From positions 3,988,458 to 4,052,457 of the forward strand of contig OZ024790.1 of the NCBI GenBank assembly GCA_964017065.1: a stretch of DNA of 64,000 nt, read 5' to 3'. The notes under the pieces are model-generated. The model made no database searches. It saw nothing but the letters and a program-made list of their open reading frames with translations, and was not told the origin of the DNA. This DNA is from Haliclona indistincta (Eukaryota; Porifera; Demospongiae; Haplosclerida; Chalinidae). Within the stretch, counting starts at the first letter, position 1, and each line of letters begins with the position of its first letter. A program made the translations under genes and the position numbers. Below, piece after piece: positions 54,201-64,000 of this stretch.

Positions 54201-57200
54201 ATTAGCATTCAAATACATTCGGAACCACTCGTACTTTCGTGTTTTTCTTACCTTGGTGTAGACAATTGTCATGTAATTATCAACTACGAGCTTGCACGTA
54301 CAACACATAGGCGAATTAAAACGCATCTAACAGTTAATCAATGGGTATTCCCCTTCTGGTACGGATGGCATCAGATAGACCGTTTCCTGAGCTGCTGTTT
54401 GGTACTAAATTCGTCTATGTTCTCCAGGTGGAACTGGTCGCACTTTTTTGTTATGGCTCAGACATACCCTATCAACAAGTGAGCTGTAGTTGCCTGATAG
54501 CTATAGGCTACAATTTATAGCTAGCTGACCTGAGTGGCGAACGGGTGCATGCACTATGATAGTTTATAGTTCTTTTTTTTTGAGCGTAGAAGTCCTGGAA
54601 GAATCGTTTGCTGTGTTGGGCTGCTCGCTTCTTATTCAGAACAAGCCCATTTTGAAGTCATCCCATTTTGCTTCCAAGTAAGTTGTAATCAAAGTTTAAA
54701 TCGGTTGTAACCATTGCATGGTTTTCGATGCATATGAGAACTTAACATCTTGGACTTCAAGATGATATAAATGACAATATGGGCAGATTGCGCAACATGG
54801 TTGGCGCTTGTTGCGCTGCACACCTGTAGACGAAGGATAGCTTTTACATGAAGGTCATTCTATTGCAGTCTGAAGATATAGCTATCTCCTTGCATGCCTT
54901 GAGGTATAAGGAGCTCAGTTAAAGTTTATTTTTAGCAACAATAAATATTTCGATATCCTACGGGTGTGATTGAGAGTTGCTTGCCCTCTTCTTCCATACA
55001 CCTGTGCTGTATATTAGCAAATCACTTGAAACGAATTAAGACTTAATTCAAAATCCGCAAATTTCATCATCATGAAATCTACTTTTATAACAAATTTGAC
55101 CATATAGTTGCTGTTGTGTACACACACAGTATGCTAATCATAGAGTTTCTAACTCAGACTGAGACTTGCACTAATCATAGACAGACTGAGACCTGCAATG
55201 AGTATGATCTAATTGACTACATGTATGTGTTTCTCTGTTACATATTCGACATGTATGCATGATTATTAGAAATGCCCTAATGACAGTACATTCATCTGTA
55301 CACTCACCAAGTGTCACTAGGTAGTCAAAAACAGACTGATGACCTTCCTGCCTTGCTAGGTCTAGTGGGGTATTCCCATCCTGCAGGTAATTGATGAGGT
55401 ATTAATAATAGCACACAAATGAAGACATAGTACATATAGCTGCCATCATGGCAATGATAACGTTGATGACTATCTTGCAGTGAGTAATTCTGAGTTTTAT
55501 TTTGTGGTTTTGAAACTGTGTTAATTCATTGTATACCAAACTCATCAGGAAAGATCTAACAGTGAAAACACCAAACATTCAGTTTGTGTAGCCTCACAAA
55601 CATCACCTGCTCTGCCTGCTCTACAGTATATACAGTGCATTGAAATACTCTCAGTGACACTCATCCTATCCCTCAGCTGTATGCTAGCTCCATAAGCTAC
55701 TAGTAGCTTCACTATCTCCAGGCTATAATACTTAGAAGCGGCATAGTGACAGGCAGTCAGTGAGTGCTATTAGAGGATACATGTAGAAGGTAGTGTTGTA
55801 ATTGCTAAAAATAATTATAACTAAAACCATAGAGGTCAAATCATTATAACAAACTTTGTACCATGGGAATTGCTTGGTGTATTCGTGATACACCACAGGT
55901 AGGCATGGTGTAACTAATACATAACTAATATTATCAGACAGAACTTTTACAATTAATATCAAACACTAAAATTTGAACAACCAAATTAGTTATTATAAAA
56001 GAGGTGAACACCGATAATGTGAGACACGACTGAGTTTTTCATGTGTGATTGCTGTAATACAACATGTTTCAAGACCTTATCACAGCTAGGAAGGCAATTC
56101 TGTTAAAAGCAACACGGCTTGCTAATACTAATACCACACAATTTATTAACAATAACTACAATTAAAACTAGAATTTTCTTGTTAACAATTATAACAATAA
56201 CTATTAGGGACGCACGGTAGTGCGTCCCTATGTAGGGTTGAACGGGAAAACAAGATGGCGGCTACATACATGTATTAGCGTTCAAACGCTGATATTTCGC
56301 CAGGTGGTGAATTTTATACGTTCAAGGACACTTAGATCTTCTATCTAGCGTTGCCCCATCTTACAGTAGCAAGGAGAGTGCTCTACACTGTTACTAAAGT
56401 GACGAACCTAGAAACAGTGAAAATCGAGTTTCGTCATCTTCGTTTTCTTCTTTCTTCTTCTTCTTCTTCAGCGCGCCTAGCGCCTTTACGCGAGCAGTGC
56501 CGAGACCAAAACACCCACGAACAGTAGTGAAATTCTCCTGGCAGGTGCCTTTTGAACCTTGTTTTTAGCGAAACGGCGATATACATTCCGTGAGTTCTCG
56601 ATCGTGATCCATTGTCAGCTAAGTGTTAGACGCCATCATTGTGATTGCGCAATACGCACGTGACCAAGCAGTGGTTAGCGCACGTGACCAAGCACTACCC
56701 TGAGTATCTCCGCGCGCGCCGTATTGCGTATGGATCACGGAGAACACATATCTGTCTGGAGTCTTCGAAGAACGGTAAGATCGTCTGATCGTATAGGACA
56801 CCATTCTGCGCTTGCCAGATAATTATAACCGCCGTACAGATCTACAAACTAGTGTGGGCGGGGCTCGTATGCAAGTCATGCATGCATGCATGCGTAGGCG
56901 AGCTGATATGTACAGCATAATAATTATTTTTAGCTACAAGTTTAAAATTGTTAATAATAAAGAAAAGCCACCAAGAAAACTAAATCAATGGTGGAAACAA
57001 AGACGGCTCAGTACGTTCATGATATTGAACTGCACTTCACTAAAAAGTAAAAAAGACACAAACAAGAAATTAATCTATCGAAATCAAAAGGATGTAGGGT
57101 TGTGAAATCTACCACTGGTTCACAATGTAAACTAACAAGGAACAAGCATAGAATGGTAACACGATTGACTTGCTAACAGACCATAGATCCCTACATCAGT

Positions 57201-60200
57201 GGCTGTGCACAAGCTGAATGCACGTCAGGTGTCAGCAGTCATCAGCAAGTAGGTCAACCACAGCAGCCACTGATGTAGGGATCTATGGTCTGTTAGCAAG
57301 TCAAGCGTGTTACCATTCTATGCTTGTTCCTTGTTAGTTTACATTGTGAACCAGTGGTAGATTTCACAACCCTACATCCTTTTGATTTCGATAGAAATCT
57401 TTTTAATTTCTTGTAAAGACACTGACAGTGTTACTTTAACAATAAAGCACCAAAGGTGCAGATGCCTCGGTGGAGTAACACGTATGCTAGCATGCAATTA
57501 GCAGATGCATTATTACAGCATGTATGCATGCAGTAGATCCATGGAAGCATCAGAGCAGTAACATGGAAGCATGCAAGCTGCAGTAGAAGTGCCCAGCAGA
57601 TCAATGGAACATGCAGGCAAGCAGCAGATCATAGCAACAGAGCTATAGAAACACATGCAAGTAGTGGGCTGGTGGTAGCTATCCAGCAGCTGTACAAGCT
57701 GTTGTACAAAAGTTGTACTGAAGCCAAAAATGAAGTGTAGATGCCTTGATGGAATTGCATGCATACTGCACATTGGACATGCTTTAACAGCACACAGCAA
57801 CTATAGCTATTCCATCAGTATATAATGACTAATTAGTTGGGCGTGCACAAGCCATGCTTGTAGCAGTTTTTGGTTTTTGCTGAATGTTATCCGGACCCGC
57901 CACGCTATCCTGCAGTCCAGATCAAACCTACAATTTGCTAGCCAGTTAACCATGGACACATTCGACTTCTGAGAAGTCCAGATCGTCAGCAACGGTAAAC
58001 AAAGTAAGCAAATCACGCCATAACTTATGAACAAAGCTTTAATTCAAAAATCTAAGACTATCATATAAGTTCGAGCTCTTAACGTGTTATGTCGATATTG
58101 CAATTACCACCAGCTGATTCTTCGCCGTCTTTCAGATCTAGAGCGGACAGACATACAGACAGACAGACACACACAATTACTGTATGCCTCATGGCTCCGC
58201 CTACCGAGGCTCATGTGTAGTAGAGAGTGACTGTAAACCTGTCAAGCAGCTAGTGAACTCAGACACTTCGCTCGCTAGTTTCACCGGCTATGGAATTGTG
58301 GATCATGGATCGAGCCTTCCGATTAATGCGCCACCCTCTTTAACCCTTTAATTACTAAATTATCTTGCTGAAATTTTAACCTCGTAAATGCTGACCACTT
58401 CTCTCGTGAATATCTCGTGTGTCTTTCGTGCTACTGGTCTCAAATTTGCGTCCTTTTACGCCAGTGAGTAGCCGCAATTGTCCACACTCAAGTCGGTCGA
58501 TATGCCCCTCCCACTTCGAAAGTAAAGCCGATAAAGTGCAAAGACCTTGTCAAATTTTGCTCAAAGTTAGTACTTTGGGGCTGGCTACTGTAAAGCACAT
58601 ACAAATAGCAGAGGTTTTGGTGAGGGCAAAATGTAGCCCAGATCATAGAGAATGCGCAAAAAATGTGTTTTCCGAGCACCCTAATGCCATAAAAATATGT
58701 CCAAATTTTATTGGCTGCCATTTTGTTTTTCTTAAAAAGCTGTGAATGATTTGCGAAGCAGCCATAGAAATGCTGGCACAATAACGTTTGATGCAAAAAA
58801 ATCACTGGATTCTTTACGGTTATTTGTATTCGTCAATTTAGCTTAATTTGGGGATATTTTAACACTTTTTGATGAAGTTATGGTGTCTGAAGTATGTATG
58901 ACGCCAAATGGCGTCATTGGGGCTTAAATGGTTAAGAGGAGTTCCACACCATGAATGTGCAAGGTGGTGATGCGGACCCAGCAGTAAGGATGGAAACATA
59001 TGTGCCAGGATTCCTGTGCACTAAGCAGGTTCTAGGGCTAGTGCTAGCATGATGGTATCTCCTGAAGCCTGGGCAGACATCTTGCAGGAGCATCCTGCTG
59101 TGATCAAAACAGGAGGCGTGAACATGTGCCCACATGTGATGCCTCTTTCCCTTCCCACTAGGGCAGGAAGGGAAAAGGCATCAAAGTACCTCCAGCCCAC
59201 CAGCCGACCCATCTGTAAAACGGGTACCTGGTCTTGTACTGGGGAAGCAAAATTCACTGGCTATGCATGGTCACATACAATAACTATTTTGAATATTATT
59301 ATCTTGCAATCAATCAGCTCAGTGGTTTGATAGTATGTTTAGTGGTTTAGTTAGTCTAGTGGTTCAGACTGTGGTATTGAATTGTCTGTGGAACATTCTA
59401 GTTGCACATGTTCAGTTCTCTATTTAAGGAGTGTGTGTTTCAGTTGAGTTCATGCTAGTCTCGTGTTGCTTTACTTTTTTGCTGCTGATGTTGTGTTCTG
59501 CTGTAATCTATTCTTGTTGAGGTTTTGGTTAACCATGACTGAAACGCTACGACCATAGATACCACAGAGAATACTCACTGATACGTACTCAGCCAACACA
59601 CTAGGAGGTCCATGTTCACAAACACACAAACGAACAGACTACTGTATGCCCTGTGGCTCTGGTCCTACGTCAATCCGCTTCGCTCGGCGATCATGTATTC
59701 CCTTGATCAGGTCCTCGTACCTCTTTCTGTCTTCTTCCCGCTCTTTCTGTCTCTCCAATTCTCTTCGTCGCTCTTCTTCATCTCTCCTTCGTAGCTCCTC
59801 TGCGTGCCTTTCATCAGCTTTCCGTCTTTCTTCTTCGTACCTCGTTCGCTCTTCCGCACGTCTCTCCTCTGCTTTACGCTGCTCTTCCTCGTACAGCTTT
59901 CTGTCTTCCTGGCGTCTTTCCTCTTGTTTCTTGGATTCTTCCATCCATACTTTCAATAGATCTGCTACCTCTGACATTTTATAGTGTTTGCCTGACCTCA
60001 GCATCCACCCAACTATAAATGGCGTCGTGCTCTATCGGTCCGTATAGCCTTTGAGTCCTCAGTCTTGACTTCTGACTATACTGCTGCCACCATGTGTAAC
60101 AATATTTCTCGTCACTTGAATAATTAATCATCAAAACACGTGCAAGAGTTCTAGAATGTTCTAGAAGTCAATCAATATTCATTATGCATACAGATTAATT

Positions 60201-63200
60201 AATTAATTAGTCACAAAACCCAATTACTTTTACAACACTAGTAGGAGGAGTACATGTAGATAACATGACATCAATAATAATCACTAGCTCATGAAATGAA
60301 TGAAGTTTCATTGTTATGCCTCGGTGGGCGGAGCCATGAGGCATACAGTAATCATGCGTGCCTGTCTGTCTGTATGTCTGTCCGCTGTAGTTCTGAAAGA
60401 CGGCGAAGAATCAGCTGGTGGTAATTGCAATATCGACATAACATGTTAAGAACTCGAACTTGATGGTCTTAGATTTTTGAATTAAAGCTTTGTTCGTGAG
60501 TTATGGCGTGATTTGCTTACTTTGTTTACCATTGCTGGCGATCTGGACTTCTCCGAAGTCAAATGTGTCCCTGGTTAACTGGCACATTTGATATTGTAGG
60601 TTTGATCTGGACTACAGGATAGCGTGGCGGGTCCGGATAACATTCAGCAAAAACCAAAAAACTGCTACAAGCGCCATGGCCTATGCACGCCCAACCAATT
60701 AGTATAGCATATTACTACATTGGCTTATGTCATTAATTTTAGCCAGCATGTATCAATAGCTAGCATTGTACTTTATTAAACTGTTACAGTCATTGTCTCC
60801 TGATGGAATAGCTTTAGTTGCTGTGTGCTGTTAAAGCATGGCCAGTGTGCAGTATGCATGCAATTCCACCGAAGCATCTGCACCACTGCATTGTGCTTCA
60901 TTATTGTTGGTGACTATACCACTATAGCTAGCCAGCTTGTGTGATTTAGTTGCTCATCAAATTCAATTGCTCAATTTGCAAATAATTAACTCCACCCACT
61001 ATATAACACTCACCTTATCTCTCAGGTGTATGTTGGCTCCATGGGCTATTAGTAGCTTCACTATCACAAGGTAACCAAACTGAGCAGCATAGTGACAGGC
61101 AGTCCGTGAGTACTATAAGAGGATAGGATGAGTACATGTAGATAACAATAACAATCACATACTGTATACTATTAGCTATAATTTTAGTAAAGGAAAATTA
61201 ATTTTGCTGAATTTTACTTTGTTTCACTGTCATAACGTGAAATACGTGCTGAGTGACAAATATTAAATTCACCAAAACATGTCATTCAAAAAACCTTCCC
61301 AAGCTAGCTATAAAATAAACCTATTCACAATGCTCATAATGACCGAAAGATCAAAGGCACAGCACATGCAGTGGAGTATTATCCATCATCATAGCAGTGC
61401 ACTGTAGCAACAATGACATTGTCAGAAAAAACATACTGCTGTCTTCAAAGATACAATGTATGCTGTCACCTGACCCTCCATGGAGAGTCAGATGACATCA
61501 TACCAGTAGCTCTACTACCTTGAGCAGGCAACCCATGGCACTTCAGTTATAGATACATGATAATCTGTCAGCAGTTAATCATGCTTGTCATCAGTACTGT
61601 GTCCCCTAGCTCGTGTAGCATATTAACCAGCCTAGTATATCACGTAACAACTTGGTAACCATAGATTAACGATGACATCTGAATTCAATCATAAAGCAAG
61701 CATGTCTGTATACTTTCCAGTGAAGTTACTACAAGTTAGACATTGCTGGAAAACCTGAGAGCTTTTTTGAATTATAATTGATCCTCACTAATCCGAACAG
61801 GCTAATCCAATAATCTGATTCAGTTGTGAATCTTATGTAAATTTCCATTATAGTCTGAACAAGTTCAACAGCATACCGTTCTATAATCTAGTATCATGAA
61901 GAAACGCATGTATTAAAATGCATTATGCATATGTTATGCGCAAACCATGAATCGGGACAATCCATGGATTGCGCTGCTCAAAGTATGGATCCGTGCTTTG
62001 CGCGGGCAATCCATGGATTGCCCAGCACTTGCGCGATCCATGGATTGCGCAACCACACACATGTGTCAAGAGTTCGGGCAGCTGAAGTAGTCATGTTTGA
62101 CAGAAACTGAGCCACCTTCGAGGACTGCATCACAAAATTGTTTGTGCAAAAGAAGAAAGGAGCAAGGTGATCGCTCGAGAGTAAATAAAAGGAAATCTTG
62201 GCTTATCTTTCGGCTGGTGAAGACAAAGGCGATCCACTGAATGGCATCGGCAGTGCAGTGTTTTCGTCTGGCACACTATATAGCTATATGTTCTCTTCGG
62301 AGAAGTATAAATCATTATAATTGCAATGAACTATCTCTGCTAATATTGCAGGCTGTAATGCTAGATATTGAAAAATAAGAATCCAGGGATGTCTATAGAA
62401 GATTCTACTGAGGCCTTCTGCTGCATCCTCTAGCTGCCCAAGGCTATTATATACAACCTGAACTCAAGACTCATACAGCCATATTATTCATCTCAACCTT
62501 GTTGCCTCAGTATACCATATTTACTAGCTAGTATAAGGCTACGTATAGGCAATCATGTCGAGCAGCATTGCTGCCGGAGGTGCTTCAGTGGCGAAGCCTC
62601 AGTGGAGTCCGCCACTTCTCATGAGCGTCCATGCATCAATGGTTTGACCGAGATCCATACTTCGAGTCCCTCGTTTGCGCGATCCATGGATTGAGCAGAC
62701 AATCCATGGATTGTTGCGCAAACACGGATCCATACTTTGGGCAGCGCAATCCATGGATTGTCCCGATCCGTAGTTTGCGCACAACACATACATCGAATAA
62801 CGTACAAAAAGGAGAAGTACAAAAATATTCTGCCATGAAACATGTGCTTCTTCAAGGGTGAAGTGGCTCTTTCAATACTAGAAATGAATAGCATAGTGCA
62901 TCATAAAACAGCCAAAGTAGCTAGACAAAGTGACGCAGTTGTGTCACAAATCATTGTAACAAGGAATATTTGGTTATACTGAAATTTCGGGAAAAAATCT
63001 GCAAAAGCGTATAAATTTGAAATTAGGCACTCATTCTGTGTGGCAAGGTACTAGGTTAGTCGTCCTAGTATTCTACAGCTAGTACAGTATATTGTCATCA
63101 TGTAATTACTACTGACTGATCATGGATACATGTACATGCAACAGTTATGAACTCTTGATACATTTATAACGCAACTGTATAGGAACAAAATGGCTGTTTC

Positions 63201-63837
63201 TGCTGAAAACACACCATTATTACTATGACTCACATCTCTGCCATTAACTTGAGCTGATGTCTCCTTAACCAGGTACTGAACAGTAGCTGTGTGACGACTA
63301 ATAGTAGCTCTAATCAGAGCAGTCCATCCAAACTGCATAATGAGAAGAGTCGATCAATACACTAATATCTCAACCAATATTCACCATCAAGCATATCCTC
63401 ACAAGCAGGCTCGAGGATAGAGCACACACTGCTAGCACATGCACTGTGTTTGTTCACTATGCATTGTATGAACTGACACTGCATGATGTCCTCCTCCCAG
63501 TGGGATTAACATGCTCTCAGTAGCTGCTACCAGTACCTTTCCATGTACTGTACTGATACTAACATGGTAGTATGCATGCTAATATGACTCTTGGTATTCC
63601 AGGAAATGTGGCACAAAGCAGTGTGTACCATGCTCTCGTACTGTGACATTCTGGACTACACAACATTACCAGCTAGTGGTACACTACACCACTACATGTT
63701 CACACACACTCACAATGGACTAGCTGATGGAGACTAACCAGATTAGGATTCTTCCAATTTGGGTCTGCTCCCCTCTGGATTGCGGAGCGAGCATCCTCCA
63801 GTCTACCACCATCACAAGCATAGTGTAGCTCCCAATC
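42214..63837 (-). CDS. Gene B: ankyrin - Roc GTPase - COR - CARD-like protein, paralog of gene A, frameshifted
   Basis: Exons: 63739-63837, 63234-63332, 61014-61112, 55668-55766, 55308-55380, 43146-45222, 43035-43088, 42911-42979, 42545-42861 and 42214-42252; upstream exons may lie beyond the right edge. Ankyrin exons mirror gene A one for one (FGWTALIRATISRHTATVQY; SRTACHYAAQFGYLVIVKLL). The GTPase exon keeps GPPGVGKT, IDSGGQ and GTHADK and is highly similar to gene A. The C-terminal module differs: 42545-42861 encodes a helical domain (MCEDTASIARLLYSHGFITD, AKADSLLQEVKAF, NELLRIIGEGGPTARNVASM) that looks like a CARD or other death fold, not gene A's Death domain. Damage: an extra base near 43352-43356 shifts the frame to a stop at 43340, and the fourth ankyrin exon has ATGAGT where gene A has the GTGAGT donor. 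Gene B may be a decaying copy, unless these are assembly errors. Confidence 0.82.
42303..42541. mobile_element. 239-bp MITE touching a gene B splice donor
   Basis: Inverted ends CACAGCCAAAAAG(G/T)A, flanked on both sides by TAC (42300-42302 and 42542-42544). Interior rich in GTTTCCAAG repeats. Its right flank is the first four bases of the intron after the CARD-like exon (CAG/GTAC). Confidence 0.75.
45371..45660. repeat. Left inverted-end array of the RecQ-MULE element
   Basis: About six units containing GAGTGTGGGGTACACTGTTT and a small hairpin (CCATCTTTGATGG or CCATCATAATGATGG). Unit order is mirrored at the right end, including one unit with CTTCTTGTTATTAAGGGAAA. Frames translating as VPHTLF repeats are artefacts. 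Confidence 0.85.
45935..52034 (+). CDS. B-box / RecQ helicase / MULE transposase / Ulp1 protease fusion, 1545 aa
   Basis: Fifteen exons keep one frame to the stop: 45935-46208, 46264-46425, 46785-47247, 47309-47502, 47675-48049, 48108-48207, 48316-48529, 48585-48800, 49072-49840, 49896-50078, 50134-50346, 50406-50623, 50681-50960, 51006-51335 and 51388-52034. Residues 1-91: acidic ILDEDGMMDSS repeats. About 92-145: B-box zinc finger (CENC, FCKQCDFHYCTMC). About 150-594: RecQ helicase with PTGSGKSLCYQF, DEAH, LTATATP and MFGRGGRDGR, then RQC zinc ligands (CRRHVILEYFGE, CCDIC). About 750-870: zinc-binding, WRKY/GCM-like (GVKVCGNADCSY, NNLHSHPL). About 985-1330: MULE-type transposase with D (IEVDATF), D (IVADWSD), GCQ/VHFMRS and E (TNAVESYN). 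About 1331-1545: C48/Ulp1 protease with His (TKHWVT), Asp (LYDSLP), Gln and Cys (VDCGC). Likely an autonomous transposition protein; functions are inferred from domains. Two genes sharing the locus is possible but phases favour one. Confidence 0.9.
52100..52480. repeat. Right inverted-end array of the RecQ-MULE element
   Basis: About eight units in reverse orientation to the left array (CAGTGTACCCCACACTCTTT, with hairpin CCATCAAAGATGG or CCATCATTATGATGG). It starts about 65 bp after the stop codon of the fusion gene. Confidence 0.85.
52989..53259. mobile_element. MITE with ATAGACCATTTTAG ends
   Basis: ATAGACCATTTTAGTCGTTA at the left and its near-inverse TAACGCCTAAAATGGTCTAT at the right. 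The first bases resemble the ends of the 39241-42030 element (ATAGACC). No clear target duplication. Confidence 0.7.
53469..54066. mobile_element. piggyBac-like MITE, copy P2 (inverted relative to P1 and P3)
   Basis: TTAACCCTTTAACCCC at the left and AATTAAAGGGTTAA at the right, TTAA on both sides. Interior shares CAAAGTACTAACTTTGAGCA and TTCGAAGTGGGAGGGGCATA with P1 and P3 in reverse orientation. Confidence 0.8.
56203..57415. mobile_element. Composite hairpin/foldback element, copy F4, with an empty site in gene A
   Basis: ATTAGGGACGCACGGTAGTG hairpin at the left, foldback ending CTTTTTAATTTCTTGTA at the right. The paralogous intron of gene A near 17885 reads AACAATAACTAGACACT without it, and no target-site duplication is visible at the occupied site. 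This points to a rolling-circle (Helitron-like) mode rather than cut-and-paste. Confidence 0.8.
57462..58211. mobile_element. ATGCCTCGGTGG-ended element, copy in gene B intron
   Basis: Same left end as 17946 and a right end GGCTCCGCCTACCGAGGC, with a GACAGACAGACACACACA stretch before it. Orthologous in position to the gene A copy, so probably older than the gene duplication. Confidence 0.6.
58340..58935. mobile_element. piggyBac-like MITE, copy P3, with an empty site in gene A
   Basis: TTAACCCTTTAATTAC to GGCTTAAATGGTTAA. Flanks (CCACCCTCT and GAGGAGTTCC) are contiguous in the gene A copy near 22735 (CCACCCTCCTCAAGAGGAGC). This locates a single insertion after the gene duplication. Confidence 0.85.
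59639..60004 (-). pseudogene. Coiled-coil gag-like fragment of an LTR retroelement
   Basis: 121 codons, almost entirely a charged Glu/Arg/Lys coiled coil after MSEVADLLKVWMEESKKQEE. Just upstream on the same strand lie a TGG-starting primer-binding-like site (60092 downward) and a short LTR. No protease, reverse transcriptase or integrase follows before the sequence rejoins the gene A/B duplicate near 59640, so the element is truncated. Confidence 0.55.
60095..60234 (-). mobile_element. Putative short LTR (140 bp)
   Basis: On the minus strand it begins TGTAAAAGTAATTGGG and ends ATATTGTTACA, i.e. TG...CA with inverted TGTAA/TTACA ends, two bases before a TGGTGGCAGCAG primer-binding-like site. 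No second LTR is seen in the window, so the call rests on these signals only. Confidence 0.45.
60316..60877. mobile_element. ATGCCTCGGTGG-ended element, third copy
   Basis: Starts ATGCCTCGGTGGGCGGAGCC and ends CCACCGAAGCAT, in the opposite orientation to the 57462 copy. Interior shares AAGACGGCGAAGAATCAGCT with that copy. Confidence 0.65.
61927..62805. mobile_element. Inverted-repeat element carrying six CAATCCATGGATTG palindromes
   Basis: Ends ATG(T)TATGCGCAAACCATG and, inverted, TGTTGTGCGCAAACTACG. Each ~120-bp arm contains three copies of the perfect palindrome CAATCCATGGATTG or GATCCATGGATTG (left 61958, 62007, 62034; right 62681, 62700, 62747). Gene A has the empty site near 24611 (TTATGCATACGTACAAAAG). 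No coding frame. Confidence 0.8.
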
Positions 63838-64000
63838 CTGTGTGAGTAGTTAGAGCATAGCACCACTGACAGGTGATCATACCAACATTATCTCACACAC
63901 CCTCTCCACAAAACCACAAAGCTCATTAGCAGTGTATGTACCACAGTTCCCCTGTAATACTGAGTGATTCCACAGTACTGTGTGCATGACTACACAGTAA

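Larger units (their letters stand above)
52481..55307. other. Remainder of the gene B intron right of the RecQ-MULE element
   Basis: Holds a 271-bp MITE, piggyBac-like copy P2 and, from about 54590, sequence collinear with gene A intron 15340-17000. Nothing coding is supported; frames at 54144-54482 and 53611-53987 are chance or MITE frames. Confidence 0.7.
54955..64000. repeat. Segmental duplicate of the gene A ankyrin region (16620-25890)
   Basis: Exons and introns match in order and orientation: 54955-56200 with 16620-17885, 57416-57740 with 17886-18230, 58210-59640 with 22575-23460, and 60235-64000 with 23500-25890. Length differences are explained mostly by mobile elements present in only one copy. 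Confidence 0.85.

Noticed and set aside
58419..58805. Frames repeated in all three TTAA MITEs (also 29831-30046 and 53784-53987)
   Set aside because: They recur because the MITE recurs; frames are interrupted differently in each copy.

Overview
The window looks like nuclear DNA of a demosponge or a very similar early-branching animal. It carries clearly metazoan genes split by short GT-AG introns, at ordinary AT-leaning composition: a receptor tyrosine phosphatase with Ig and FN3 domains, an SLC35F transporter, the ER ubiquitin ligase RNF170, and ankyrin-Roc-COR-death-fold genes. There is a dense load of DNA transposons and MITEs and no operon logic. The sponge assignment is inference; the gene structures below come from splice signals and reading phase.

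Layout. (1) 1-6602, minus: receptor protein tyrosine phosphatase, nine exons, 3' end off the left edge, with (TC)n/(CCCT)n tracts next to many acceptors. (2) 6603-7557: divergent promoter. (3) 7558-9445, plus: SLC35F3/F4-type transporter, four exons. (4) 10367-25689, minus: gene A, ankyrin repeats, Roc GTPase, COR and a C-terminal Death domain, i.e. the DAPK1 order without a visible kinase. (5) 27369-31160, minus: RNF170, with a divergent second copy of its last exon downstream. (6) 31199-39035: complete CACTA/EnSpm transposon (CCA target duplication) inserted 38 bp upstream of the RNF170 start codon, with a tnp2-type transposase and an intact 17-exon second gene. (7) 39241-42030: element holding a decayed SWIM/PHD gene. 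(8) 42214 to beyond 63837, minus: gene B, tandem paralog of gene A, whose C-terminus is a different, CARD-like helical domain. It has a frameshift and a lost splice donor.

Inside the large intron of gene B, on the opposite strand, lies the most unusual object of the window (about 45371-52480). This transposon has arrays of hairpin-bearing units as inverted ends. One gene of 15 exons reads without interruption for 1545 codons: acidic repeats, B-box zinc finger, RecQ helicase with its RQC zinc module, zinc-binding domain, MULE-type DDE transposase and Ulp1/SUMO-type cysteine protease.

The introns of genes A and B are collinear duplicates, so an insertion in one can be compared with the empty site in the other. 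This supports a TA-duplicating 1000-bp element, a TTAA (piggyBac-like) MITE in three copies, and a four-copy composite element that inserts without target duplication (Helitron-like). Other MITEs carry 8-bp (hAT-like), 9-bp (MULE-like) or TAA (Harbinger-like) duplications. A Helitron-type helicase/endonuclease fragment sits inside one nested element.
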